DNA from: Ipomoea triloba | Lineage: Eukaryota > Streptophyta > Magnoliopsida > Solanales > Convolvulaceae | NCBI RefSeq assembly: GCF_003576645.1 | Contig: NC_044917.1 | Location: 16,877,137-16,941,136 of the forward strand | Length of the DNA: 64,000 bases | Direction of reading: 5' to 3' | In this document: piece after piece, positions 10,736-21,400 of the stretch | Position numbering within the stretch: the stretch's first letter is position 1 | Layout of the letters: the number at the start of each line of letters is the position of its first letter | Made by a program: the position numbers and the translations under genes | The notes under the pieces: generated by a model | What the model was told of the DNA's origin: nothing | Database searches by the model: none | Seen by the model: the letters and a program-made list of their open reading frames with translations, nothing else

Positions 10736-12070
10736 CACATGGCAGTGTACTGCTTCCAGCGCTACGCCGGCCAGTCTCCCTCCGCGCAGGCGAACGTGGC
10801 GGTGTCGACTGCAGAATCCATCGCTGCTCCAGTAGATGGTTGGTTCCCAGATACTGGCGCTTCTTCACATGCTACTCTCGACACCTCAATGATGTCCCAA
10901 TCCACGGATTACACCAGCGGCGATGTGTTACGGGTCGGTAGTGGATCTGGTGTGAGTATTTATAGTGTAGACCATGCAATAATCCCTAGTCCTATCTCGA
11001 ATCTTAAACTTTCAAATATCTTGCATGTTCCGAGTTTATCTGTCCCGTTATTGTCTATTCATCGCTTCACTAATGACAATAATGTGTTTTTCGAGTTTTA
11101 CAAAAATTGTTTTCTTGTGAAGGACTGCACCACCAAGGCGGTTCTGCTTAAGGGTCTTACCGTAGGTGGCTTGTATAGGTTGCCGATGTCTCGGGGTCAC
11201 TTCGCGTTTCTGTCCGCCCGAGCCTCCTCCTCAGTTTGGCACAACCGATTGGGTCACCCGCACGTATAAGTCCTTCGCCGGGTCCTTCAAAGTTGTATAG
11301 TCAGTAACAAATTTACCACTCTTCCAGTTTGTGCATCTTATCAGCGGGGCAAATCCAATAGATTTCCATTAGATAGGGTTTTTAATTCCAGTAATAATGT
11401 ATTGGATTTATTGTACATGGACATATGGGGTCCTGCTCCCATAATTTCCTCTTCTGGTTTTCAATACTTTGTATTGTTTGTGGACGATTGTTCACGATTC
11501 ACCTGGTTTTTTCCATTACGGTTAAAATCAGATATATATAAAGTGTTTGAGTCATTTCGGGTCATGGTAGAACGGCGATTCTCGCGTTCTATCAAGTCAA
11601 TTCAATTACACTTGGGCGGCGAATACCAACCCCTACACAAAACCTTTGAGTCCCTTGGTATTGTCCACAGGCAATCTTGCGCGTATATGCATGAGCAAAA
11701 CGGCCTTCGAGCGCCGAAATAGACACATAGTCGAAACCGGTTTAGCTCTAATAGTTGAAGGCTCAGTCCCACAACAATATTGGGACTATGCGTTTGAAAC
11801 GGCAACTTATCTCATAAACTGCCTACCCTCGGCAGCACTAAAGTTTCAAACACCATACTAATGTCTCTACAAAACACCATCGCCCTATAACTTCCTACGA
11901 GTATTCGGGTGCCGTTGTTACCCATATCTTAGACCTTATAACCAAAACAAAATGGAGTACCGGTCTTCTTTGTGTGTCTTCCTAGGTTACCCAGTTTCAT
12001 ATAGGGGTTACCGTTGCATGGACTTGTCAACTGGAAAGACTTTTATCTCTGTTTCCCTTTTTTGAAATTT
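10736..12070 (+). pseudogene. copia protease and integrase, degenerate
   Basis: Protease carries the catalytic box WFPDTGASSHAT (about 10840-10875). Integrase follows with the GAG pre-integrase HNRLGHPHV (to 11269) and catalytic-core segments LLYMDIWGPAP and FVDDCSRFTWFF. The third catalytic region appears around 11660-11730 as HEQNGL. Stops or shifts occur at 11269, 11722 and 11861 and in the region to 12065, so no single protein can be made. Confidence 0.85.
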
Positions 12071-12480
12071 CTATACAGGAGACGCGTTTGGGCTTTGACT
12101 CATCTCTACCTTGGGGCTCTGGGAACATTGTGACAGCTCCACAGCTTGAGCCTGATAGAGTCCAAGTTGAACAACCCTTAGCGTCTGAGCCACCGCCCTT
12201 GGCCTTAGAGGGGCCCACAGCAGCGCCGACCATGAACGTTGGACCTGTTCAACCTCCGGAACGGGGACACAACATGCACTTGCGTCACATGACCCGTGGA
12301 ACCAATGAGCAGTTCTATGCACTTCACACCACTGTTGACCCGACGTGCTATTCACAGGCTGTTGGTCACCTAGAGTGGAGAGAAGCCATGGACCAGGAGT
12401 TAAATGCTTTGCTGCACAACTCCGCCTAGCGCCTTATCCCCGAGGATGGAAGAGAAACTGATAGTGTTGAAACCCAAGAT

Positions 12481-12599
12481 GGACTGAAAACTCCAGCGCC
12501 TTTTTCGCCCCTATTCCACACGATCACTTCTCAAAATGACCAAACTACCCCCCACTACTCAAAATAAAATAACTTAGGCGGTAAAAATCTCTAAAACAC
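12481..12599. other. Junction of truncated copia and flanking sequence
   Basis: No recognisable feature. It marks the 3' truncation of the copia element. Confidence 0.35.
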
Positions 12600-12690
12600 G
12601 AAAAAAAATATGGACCATTGATAATATAAAAATAAATGGTTGTGATTAGTTCCTAGGTTCCTACTTAAAGATGGGTTCTTATATGATTCT

Positions 12691-12692
<2 letters not shown>
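12600..12692. mobile_element. Family X end, reverse copy
   Basis: Read in reverse, this stretch (ataagaacccatctttaagt and onward) aligns with 8507-8600. It abuts the ta/tg array at 12693. Confidence 0.45.

Positions 12693-12776
<84 letters not shown>
12693..12776. repeat. (TA)n(TG)n(TA)n microsatellite
   Basis: Compound dinucleotide array between family X and family Y copy 2. Confidence 0.95.
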
Positions 12777-12780
<4 letters not shown>

Positions 12781-13430
12781 TCCTATGCGAACTGTCGCCC
12801 AGGTAAGAAATGAGAACACTCCACAGCCGTCCACGTGTCCAGATCAACGAATCAGATGCAATTTTTAAAAAAATGACGCGGTGGCATTTTCGTAAATAAC
12901 TAGAACTTTGGTGCACCTAGTTTCACTTATAAGTGTACCTAGTTTCACTTATAAGTGCACATATTTTCGCACATATTTTCACTTACAATTGCAAGTAATT
13001 TACCTTGTTAATAGTCATGCACCTATTTTCGCAAATACTTTCACTTACAAATGCAAGTAATTTACGCTGTTAATATTCATGCACCTGGGTGCAACCTAGG
13101 TGCACCTAGTTATAACATAGGTTGCACCTAGTTATAACATTAGGTGCACCTCGTTATAACATTAAGTGCACTTAGTATTGATGCTTAGTGTACAATTTAC
13201 TTGCACTTGTAATACATTTTACTTGCACGTGTGCACCTATTTTCACTTACAAATGCAAGTAATTTACCTTGTTAACATTTATGCATCTGGGTGCACCTAA
13301 GTGCATCTAGTTATAACTATACGTGCACCTAGTTATAACGTTATGTGCAACTACATTCTGGACACGTGGCGCGCTGTGATTCGTCAACATTTCTCTCCTA
13401 GGCGGTCAGTACGCATTTGAACGCGATCCT
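12777..13430. mobile_element. TIR element family Y, copy 2
   Basis: Second copy of the 7614-8464 element. The left end atgcgaactgtcgcccaggt is mirrored by the right end, reversed as atgcgtactgaccgcctagg. Inside both ends lies a shared ccacgtgtccaga. The interior keeps the gtgcacctagttataacat array but is about 200 bp shorter than copy 1. It is flanked on both sides by TA repeats (12751-12776, 13430-13440). Confidence 0.8.
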
Positions 13431-13600
13431 ATATATATATAGTGCATTCTATTTTTTTGTCCTAAATTTATTAGTGGTAGTCTACTTTTAGTCATTTTTT
13501 ATTAGAACATCCACTACATTTGGTTCTAGAATTATTGTGACATGACCATTATTGGTCTTTTATTAACAAAACAGTTCTAATGTCGTTAAATACAAAGACA

Positions 13601-14017
13601 CCCTTCCTAGGATAAGGACTAATGACCAGCAGAAGCAGCCCACCGTTGATTACAATTCATTTCATGATCGACAGGCTGCCAACACCCAGCCTAGCCAGCA
13701 GAGAAAATACGTCCCACCTCACCGAGGAGGGCAAGCTACAAGGGGTAGAAGAGGTGGGGGCCCAAGGCAGGCAGCAGCCGAAATAGAGCACACAGTAATA
13801 CGAGGTTACGATAGAGGGAAGAAGGTTGTTAGCATAGTGGTTGGACAGGGGGTTGATCAACCAGAGTGCTCGCAGTTTGTACCAGATTACTGAGATCCAC
13901 CTGATGTCCCTAGAATGTTTGCCAACCCACCGGAACCTCTTGATGAAGCGATGGAGGACTTGGAGAATGCATCTAGTCATGGTGACCTTGGGGCCGCTGG
14001 GCTTCCACGCTTCTGAG
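13601..14017 (+). pseudogene. LINE ORF1 C-terminal part
   Basis: One frame reads Gln/Arg/Gly-rich sequence (HRGGQATRGRRGGGPRQA, about 13720-13780) to a stop at 13892. It continues to DEAMEDLENASSHGDLGAAG before the stop at about 14016. Basic RNA-binding tails of this kind are usual in plant LINE ORF1. The start is lost by 5' truncation. Confidence 0.6.
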
Positions 14018-14048
14018 CGTGTTCGGTTTGTTTTGTTAATCTTTTTTA

Positions 14049-15775
14049 ATGATATGTTTTGTATGGAACTGCCAGGGTGCGGCATCAACTTCCTTTAGCC
14101 GCACCCTGAAAAGTTATATTCGAATGTATAACCCATCGATCATTTGTCTCTTAGAACCTAAAGTGTCTGGATTACAAGCTAACAGGATATGCTCCAGCTT
14201 CGAATTTGAAGATTGGATTCGTGTGGAGGCAGTGGGCTTCTCGGGGGGCATTTGGATCCTTTGGAACTTGATAAGTGCCAAAAGTAGCCATATTTTAGGG
14301 GTCATTTAGGTGTAAAATATGCTATAATAGATGTCCATTAGGCCTAGAAACATGCTAAGATAGGGTAATTTCATTGCATATAGGTCTAGGGACTAATCTT
14401 GTATGTTTTTATATAATTTGCACAATTCTTGCACTTCGCAGGGCATTCCGGCGACACTTCAGTAAAACGGACGTAACCGGAACTAGGAATGTCCGAATGA
14501 GGCGAGACAGGTGGCTATGGAACCGTATCGACGAGAGCTACAGCATAGAAGAAGACAGAAGAAGCAAACTTCACCACGCACGCTCACACGCGTGTGAGCC
14601 ACGTGGACGCGACACAACGCGGAAATTATTAGGGCGAGATTTTGGGGGCTATATATATGCCCTTTATAGGTCTTTTAGATCAGTTTCCAGCAGCCTCCAA
14701 TAGCTTTAGATCTGATTTCTCTTTCCAAATTCTTCCCCTTTGGGGAGAAAAACACTCTTTAGAATAGATTTAGCTTAGGATTTGAAGATGAAGATTATGT
14801 AGATTCAAGCTTCCTTAGGTATAATTTCTCTTCTTTTAATATAAAGTTGGATATTTTACATTCTTGCTTTGTTTATATTGCTTCTATTTATGTTTATCAT
14901 GTTAGAGCATATTAGTTTGGGTGTGTGTGCCCTTGTTGATCTATGGATTGATGCTTATAATTTGATATTATGATCTTGGTATTGTGGGAGTATGATTGAT
15001 GATTGTATGGATGATGTTGTTCAATCTTTGCTTCTATTTCCGGCCGGGATAGTTAGTGAACCGAGTGGAAGTGAGAGAGTGCGCGATAGCGGCCTCTCAC
15101 GAGCCCAACTCATCTATATCTCCGCTCTTAATCCGAAAGGATGAGATCCGAGAGGAGTGGTAGGCAAGGTGTTCGATAAAATGCCTCAACCGAATGAGGA
15201 TTGAGAGTTTGAGTGTGACGCCACTCAATACTAATACCGTGACTCCCTAGATCAATCCCGAAACCCAATTCCAAGCTACCTACGATAATCAATCCTTTGG
15301 CTTAACTTTGGCATGCACCCCTTTCTTTTACCTTTCGCATTTTCCATCTTATTTTACCTTTAAAACCTTTACCCAACCAACCATGAACAAACTCTCTCCC
15401 TTTGATTCTTGTAACTCTTACCTATCAACCTCTTAAATGCCAACATAAATTCGGTTCCCATTCGCCATCCTTGAGAGACACGACACTCGGGGAGTCTTGA
15501 CTATTCGTTTTATCACCTCACATTCACTTCCACTATATTACATCCATCAGAACTCTAGTGTCAATGTTAATGTGCTGAATACCCATCCCCAGTTTGTTAA
15601 CTTGCAGGTTGATGATAAGAGATCCCACCCTTGGCTACTAACGGTGGTATATGGCAGCCCTAACATGCTGCTTAGAAGGAGGTTATTTGCATATTTGACT
15701 TCGCAAAATCTTGGCGACCAACATCAATGGTTGGCAATTGGAGATTTCAATTCAGTCATAGGCCCCAGGAAATGA
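14049..15775 (+). pseudogene. LINE ORF2 endonuclease domain, split by a solo LTR
   Basis: The first half (14049-14268) reads MICFVWNCQGA and IICLLEPKVSG, the start and the catalytic Glu region of AP-type endonucleases. The second half (15555-15775) has PWLLTVVYGSPN and WLAIGDFNSVI, where the Asp/Asn belong to the active site. Removing 14269-15549 with one gaact copy restores ...GIWILWN|SSVNVNVLN... in frame. The frame stops at 15773 where the deletion into RT begins. Confidence 0.9.
14269..15549 (+). mobile_element. Solo LTR inserted in the LINE
   Basis: A 1281-bp sequence starting tgataagtgcc and ending catccatca, flanked by a perfect 5-bp duplication gaact (14264-14268, 15550-15554). A TATA-like tatatatatgcc lies at about 14650. 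No internal region or second LTR is present. Its tgataagtgc start is shared with the solo LTR at 41382, suggesting related gypsy elements. Orientation is inferred from the TATA box. Confidence 0.9.
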
Positions 15776-17836
15776 TATGGTGCTGTTTGGGGAAGCTACA
15801 ATAACGCAAGCAGCAGAAATGAAGAGGTGCCTGGACGAGTTTTGCACAGTTTCTGGACAAAGGGTTAATTTCAGCAAGTCAAATTTATTTTTCTCGAAGA
15901 ATACTCCGCATGAAGTTCAACAGGAGATAGCAGACTTGACTAGGATTCCTAAGGTCTCAAACCTAGGGAAATACTTAGGAATCCCATCAATCCTAGGTTT
16001 GAGACCTTAGGAATCCCATCAATCCATGGTAGGTTGAAGAATGAATCATTTTCAGGCATTCTAGATATAATGAGGAACAGACTAGCGGGATGGAAGTCAA
16101 AAACGTTATCATTGGCGGGCAGACAAGTGTTGGCATAGTCAGTCCTCTCTTCAATCCCATTCTACATGATGCAAACCACATTAATTCCTGTAGGAGTGAT
16201 TACCAATATGGAGAAATTAATAAGAAGTTTCTTATGGGGCAACCTAGGAGGAGAAAGAAAGTGCTATCTGGTTAGATGGGACACGGTGACTAAAAGCAAA
16301 GAGAATGGTGGATTAGGGATTCGAAGACTTGCTGAAATGAATAAAGCCTTCCTTGCAAAGCTGGGCTGGCGAATAATGATAGATGAAGATAGCCTATGGG
16401 TGCAGGTGTTTAAAGCAAAGTATGCGATTCAATCGGCGGACTGCTCTTTGTGGCGCCCAAAAAACACCATGTCCAACGCATGGCGAGGTATCCTTAAAGC
16501 AGTCCCCATTTTACAACAAGGCATCAGAAAGTTGGTAAGGAACGGGAAAGATACACTGTTTTGGAAAGATAATTGGATAGGAGATGCCCTGCTTCATGAG
16601 CTATCCGGCTGAAGATATTAACAAAGCAGTCGCTGACTATTGGGACGTAGGCTGGAAATGGCATACATTCGAGAACCGCCTACCAACTGAATACTTGAAC
16701 AAAATAGTTGCAGTTATAATATCGGATGAGGATGGCGAAAGGGATATCATGGGATGGAAAGGGGATTCCAGTGGATCCTTCTCTGTGAGTTCTGCCTATT
16801 GCATTACGGCGAATGATCAAATGCTATCAGTAGAACTGGCCAAGTGGAACAACATTTGGAAGCTTAAGATCCCTAACCGGATAAGGATGTTCATCTGGCA
16901 GCTAGGCATGAGAAGATCCTCACTAACAACAGCAGACGAAGAAGTGGGTTAACAATGGACGATAGATGTTGGAACTGCTCTAATGTGGTTGAAGATACAG
17001 ACCATGTCTTGCGCAAGTGCCCCAGAGCCAGAGAATTATGGTCAGCAATATTACCAAACCAGCACAGAGCTTATGAATCTCACTCTATGCTTGATTGGTT
17101 GGATAATGGCATCTCGCTCAAGAAGTCTAGAAATACACCTGGTAAAGATAGTTCCTTATTCGCTATCACACTATGGTGGATTTGGAAGTGGCGCAACAAT
17201 GCTGTTTTTAACAACAAAGTAACTCCCCTATGGACCAGGGTAAGCTGGATTATGTCCTAATGGGATGAGATTAACACTGCTTTCACTAGAGCTGAGAACC
17301 AACAGATTATAGACAACCAAAGGAGTTGGAAGAAGCAGTGTTGGTCTAAACCCTGTGGCCAGTTCTTGAAAATGAATGTAGATGGCTCTGTTGACCCTTC
17401 AACTAACAGAGCTGGGTGTGGTGGTATATTAAGAGATAATGAAGGGAAATGGAAGGGAGGTTTTGTCAGCAACATTGGGTCTTGCTCACCTCTTCAAGCC
17501 GAGGCATGGGCCCTGTTGAGAGGCATACAACTAGCAGTACGGATGGGATGCAAAAAGGTCATCTTTGAATGTGACTCACAGGAGGTTGTGGAGAACATTT
17601 ATAAGGATAGCGCGTTGAATGCAATAGCTCACAATATTTTAGTAGCTTGCAAGAAGGAGTTGCACAGAATCGAAGTATGGCAGGTAGTTTGGGTTGCAAG
17701 GGAACAAAATAGGACTGCTGACAAGTTGGCAGCACTGTTTAGAACCTTTGACAGGGGTGTACATCTCCTACATGAGCCACCAGATGCTATTAGAGACTCC
17801 TTAGAAGATGATACTCTTGGCATCCCTTGTTGGTGA
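15776..17836 (+). pseudogene. LINE ORF2 RT end, zf-RVT and RNase H
   Basis: This starts at the RT catalytic FADD box (NDMVLFGEA at 15774 onward) and keeps only the RT thumb side. It then reads LAGWKSKTLSLAGR, the zf-RVT segment with WKLKIPNRIRMFIW (16855-16900) and CWNCSNVVEDTDHVLRKC (16965-17018), then RNase H (KMNVDGSVDPSTNRAGCGGI from 17369, CDSQEVV, to the stop at 17836). Frame changes lie near 16010, 16610, 16950 and 17260. Confidence 0.88.
15943..16026. repeat. 25-bp inverted duplication with adjoining direct repeat in the LINE
   Basis: Bases 15943-15967 are repeated in perfect inverse at 15992-16016, and cttaggaatcccatcaatcc occurs at 15974-15993 and 16007-16026. Compared with the expected reading KYLGIPSI|HGRLKNESF, a 33-bp segment has been added and creates a stop. 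Confidence 0.85.
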
Positions 17837-18159
17837 AATGCCTATGGAAATAGCTAATATTATAAATTGTATAACCTGGGTCTCCCCCTTCCAATTGAAA
17901 TAAAAGAAAATACAAAGACATTTCGGTCTTTAATTATGAATTTTTTCAAACAAGTAAACATACAAATATAGTAGGGTTCGTCAACTCACTTTGTATAAAA
18001 ATGACCGAAATACTTTTGTATTGAACAATATTTCAACGATTTTGTTAACGGGTACCAAAAATGGTCATGTCACAATAATGCTAGAAGCAAATATAAATAT
18101 TTTAATAAAAAAAGACTAAAAATAGACTATAACCTATAAATCTATGAAAAAAATAGAAT

Positions 18160-18457
18160 TAATTATATATATATATATAATATTTAAATTATTTATTTTA
18201 AATACAAATATTGGACATTAAATCAGATATACTTACAAACTAGTTTGTTTACGAATCGGGTCTTGCTGCGGAAACAACCTGAGGTCCGAAGAAACAACGA
18301 GAAAGAGATCCCTCATCTAACAGAACACTCATTAGTTTCAAAAATTGCATTCGAACAACCGAACAAACATAATTCTTCATTCCTGCATCACTATACGCTT
18401 ATATATACTCATAGGGAGAGACGGAGATCGGAATTCTGAGGTAAAGGCAAATCAGCA
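18160..18457 (+). promoter_or_regulatory. CASP upstream region, putative core promoter
   Basis: This 298-bp gene-free stretch lies between the MITE and the CASP start codon. A TATA-like tatatata at 18399-18406 is about 55 bp before the ATG and could serve as core promoter with a very short leader. A (TA)n run lies at about 18165-18180. No other element was recognised and the start site is not shown by the sequence. Confidence 0.3.
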
Positions 18458-21400
18458 ATGGAGGCGTCGCTAGGCGGAGGAGGAGGAGGAGGATCAGAGA
18501 GGGACAAGTCCAACTCAACAACCTCTTCAGCTACTCCGATCGCCGCTGTCGCTACTTTCTGGAAAGGTACTACTGCTTTCTTCGACTTCAGTTGTCAACT
18601 GCAATTGTGTAACTATCGTCTTTTGGCGGTAAATTGTGGTAAATTCACATTGAAGCATTCCTGGATGGAAAAAAATTGCATTTTGAACTTCTAGATGTTA
18701 ATAGAGCATACGCCCAATATATATATACTTATATATAGAAATGATGTTTGCTTCTATGAATCATACCATGTGTGTAGAATGTTGGAATGTTCAAGTTCAC
18801 AGGGGTAGTGTGGCAATGTAGTAGAATGTCTCGAAATGGAAACTATTGGATAATCATAGATTTATACTGCACTTGCATTCTGTAGATTCATTTGTTAGCA
18901 ACCAAAAAACAGCATTGGGTAATAGTATACTCTGTAGTAGATAATAGGTTCTAGTCCAAAAGCACCTGATTTTGTAGTTCTATATTTCATGTTAGAGATA
19001 AATTTGTTCCAATTCCTGTTTGTTTTTAGACTTTGATTTAGAGAAAGAAAGGACTATACTGGATGAGCAAGGCCTAAGAATTGCTGAAAATCAGGAGAAT
19101 AGTCAGAAAAACCGTCGAAAGCTTGCTGAGAGCACACGAGGTATTGCTGTAAACTATTCATTTTTATGCCAAGTATAATACTCTGTATAATTTACAAACC
19201 TGCTTACAATGCCTTGCTTTCATTCTCCAAATACATAGATGAGTATTCATTTTTAGCTAATCCTGATCGAATAATTTATAGTGTGTGCATTTTTTTTTTT
19301 GTTTTTGTTTTTTTTTTTTTTTTAATTTGCCTCTTGACAGATTTCAAAAAAGCTTCAAATGAAGAGAAATTGAACTTATTCAACTCTTTACTTAGGGGTT
19401 ACCAAGAAGAAGTTGATAATCTTACCAAAAGAGCAAAATTTGGGGAAAATGCTTTTCTTAACATATATCAAAAACTTTATGAGGCACCAGATCCTTATCC
19501 AGTTATTGCTTCAATTTCTGTAAGTGCAAGTTTGGATATACCACGTATAATTTATCTCAATTTTTTTCCCTTTTCCTGATTATAATGTATTGCCTCTATG
19601 CAGGAAAAAGATTTGAAATTATCAGAATTGGAGTCTGAGAATCGTAAAATGAAGGTAGAGCTTGAAGAGTTTCGTATGGAGGCAACTCATCTAAAGAACC
19701 AACAAGCAACAATAAGGAGGCTTGAAGAGCGTTGCCGCCAATTAGAACAACAGGCCAGTAGTATTTTTCAAACATTTCAGTAATCCGAAGTGTCAATTAC
19801 TTTTTTTGCAGCAACATCTGGGGCCATCTTTATGGTGCATAAATTTTTAGTTAAAATAGTCTAGCATTTTTGCTTGTAAAATTGTTATTTTTGAGCAACT
19901 GCTAGATTTTAATGTATTGACATTAATGTTTGAGTAATATCAAGGCTATTAGTTGTAGATTATCATGAGAGTTAAATATGTCTATTACATTTGCATTTCA
20001 AAAAAATCTACTGCAGTAAAAATTTCATGAATGGAAAAAGTTGGTGCCTGAGGCATGCACTTCTTTTTACTATTCAGATGGAGGAAAAAGTGAAGGAAAT
20101 CGTGGAGATTAAACAGCGCAGTTTGGCAGAAGAAAACCAGAAAACCTTGGAGGTTTTGAAAGAAAGGTATTTATCCTGTGGAAATATGGTATAGTCAAAA
20201 TGAATTCTTGCACTTCCAGGCTTCTGACATTTAGTATTCTCCGAAGAATAAGTAGCTTGAATCATATTTATCCTAGTGTACTATGCATATCATGATTTGT
20301 TGCCCTTTTGTTGGTGTAGGGAACAATTATTGCAGGATCAACTAAGACAGGCTCAAGAAAGTGTTTCTAACATGCAAAAATTACATGAACTTGCCCAGAG
20401 CCAGTTGTTTGAAGTTCGTGCTCAGTCAGGTCCTACAGTGGTCTTGATAACTCTTGCTTGATGCATAGAGTTGTCAACTATTGTCATCCTCATCTTGTAG
20501 TGTTTTCTAGAAGTTTGATAGAAAGTGTTTTACTAGCTATGCACATTATGGTTAACTTTATTTGTGGTCTCTTTTCCAATCTTATTATTATAGAGGAAGA
20601 GGGAGCAGCAAAACAATCAGAAGTCAATCTCTTAATGGATGAAGTTGAACGGGCTCAAGCTCGCCTTCTCAGTCTTGAGAGAGAAAAGGTGTGTTGTTCA
20701 AAATGCTTACTAATATAAGAGGGTTGGAGTAGCCTTTAACTTCGCTTCTTGTCTATCAGTTGCATGATTGTCACTTGTATTTAATGTTTGTTCTTAAATT
20801 GAGATGATTTTCTGTATTTTGCTGGGTTGAACCCTGCCTCCAAGCTCAAGAGACGGGAGAAATGGAAGAAGAGACAGAAACTTTGCTTTAGTTTTGACTT
20901 CTATACAACAGGAAAACATTTTCACTTGAGTAACATACGGAACATTTTTACTTGATAGAGTGGAAAATCACAGGTGAAAAAGTGGTTTCATTCTTCTGAC
21001 ATCAACCAACCCTTTCTGAAGTGTATATTAGTTGGAAATTATTAGTGAGTTTTGTGTGCATTTACTATTGTTAAAATCACGGAGTTGAAACTACATTGTT
21101 TGCATATTAAATTTGAGAGCTTGTTCTCTGTGTCTGTTTGTGGGTTGAATGTAAAGAGTTCATTTAAAATTCTTTCAGAAATTCACTCTTTCTCCTCCTG
21201 TAGCTGTTTTGTGCATTCAAACATGATCGATGACTATTTAGTTAATACACTCTTGGTTGCTTTTAATTATGCTTATTTATTTATTTATTTTTTTATATGA
21301 ATGTCTTTAATTCTTTAAACCTTTTGAGTTTCATTTAGGGATTGCTGCGTTCCCAGTTACAGTCAGCAAATGAAGATAATGATGACGGGAAAAGGTGAGT

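Larger units (their letters stand above)
9625..12480 (+). mobile_element. Ty1/copia retrotransposon (Ale/Retrofit-like), 3'-truncated
   Basis: The element has a short 5' LTR (9625-9776, tgttag...ttca), then a primer binding site tggtatcagttt (9779 onward), matching initiator tRNA-Met. Gag, protease and integrase follow, and only the start of reverse transcriptase. Order and short LTR fit the Ale/Retrofit lineage. It ends near 12480, after an RT N-terminal motif (EWREAMDQELNALLHNSA, 12370-12426). The rest of RT, RNase H and the 3' LTR are missing. In-frame stops and frameshifts show that it is dead. Confidence 0.9.
13601..17907 (+). mobile_element. L1-type LINE with RNase H, 5'-truncated and internally deleted
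   Basis: The element is bounded by a 13-bp target-site duplication aaatacaaagaca (13588-13600 and 17908-17920) and ends in an A-rich tail (gaaataaaagaa). It begins inside ORF1 and continues through ORF2: endonuclease, a deletion that removes most of RT, the RT end, a zf-RVT region and RNase H. The endonuclease is interrupted by a solo LTR (14269-15549). Plant L1 elements with a C-terminal RNase H have this order. Confidence 0.92.
13446..18159. mobile_element. Long-TIR MITE split by a LINE
   Basis: The left arm (13446-13600) and right arm (17921-18159) are inverted copies for more than 100 bp. The left begins attctatttttttgtcctaa and contains attattgtgacatgaccatt; the reversed right arm begins attctatttttttcatagat and contains the same attattgtgacatgaccatt. 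Without the LINE the element is about 0.4 kb. No ORF is present and the superfamily is unknown. Confidence 0.8.

Noticed and set aside
14374..14703. 109-codon ORF in the solo LTR
   Set aside because: It spans the TATA box and LTR regulatory sequence with no gene-like pattern; taken as chance.
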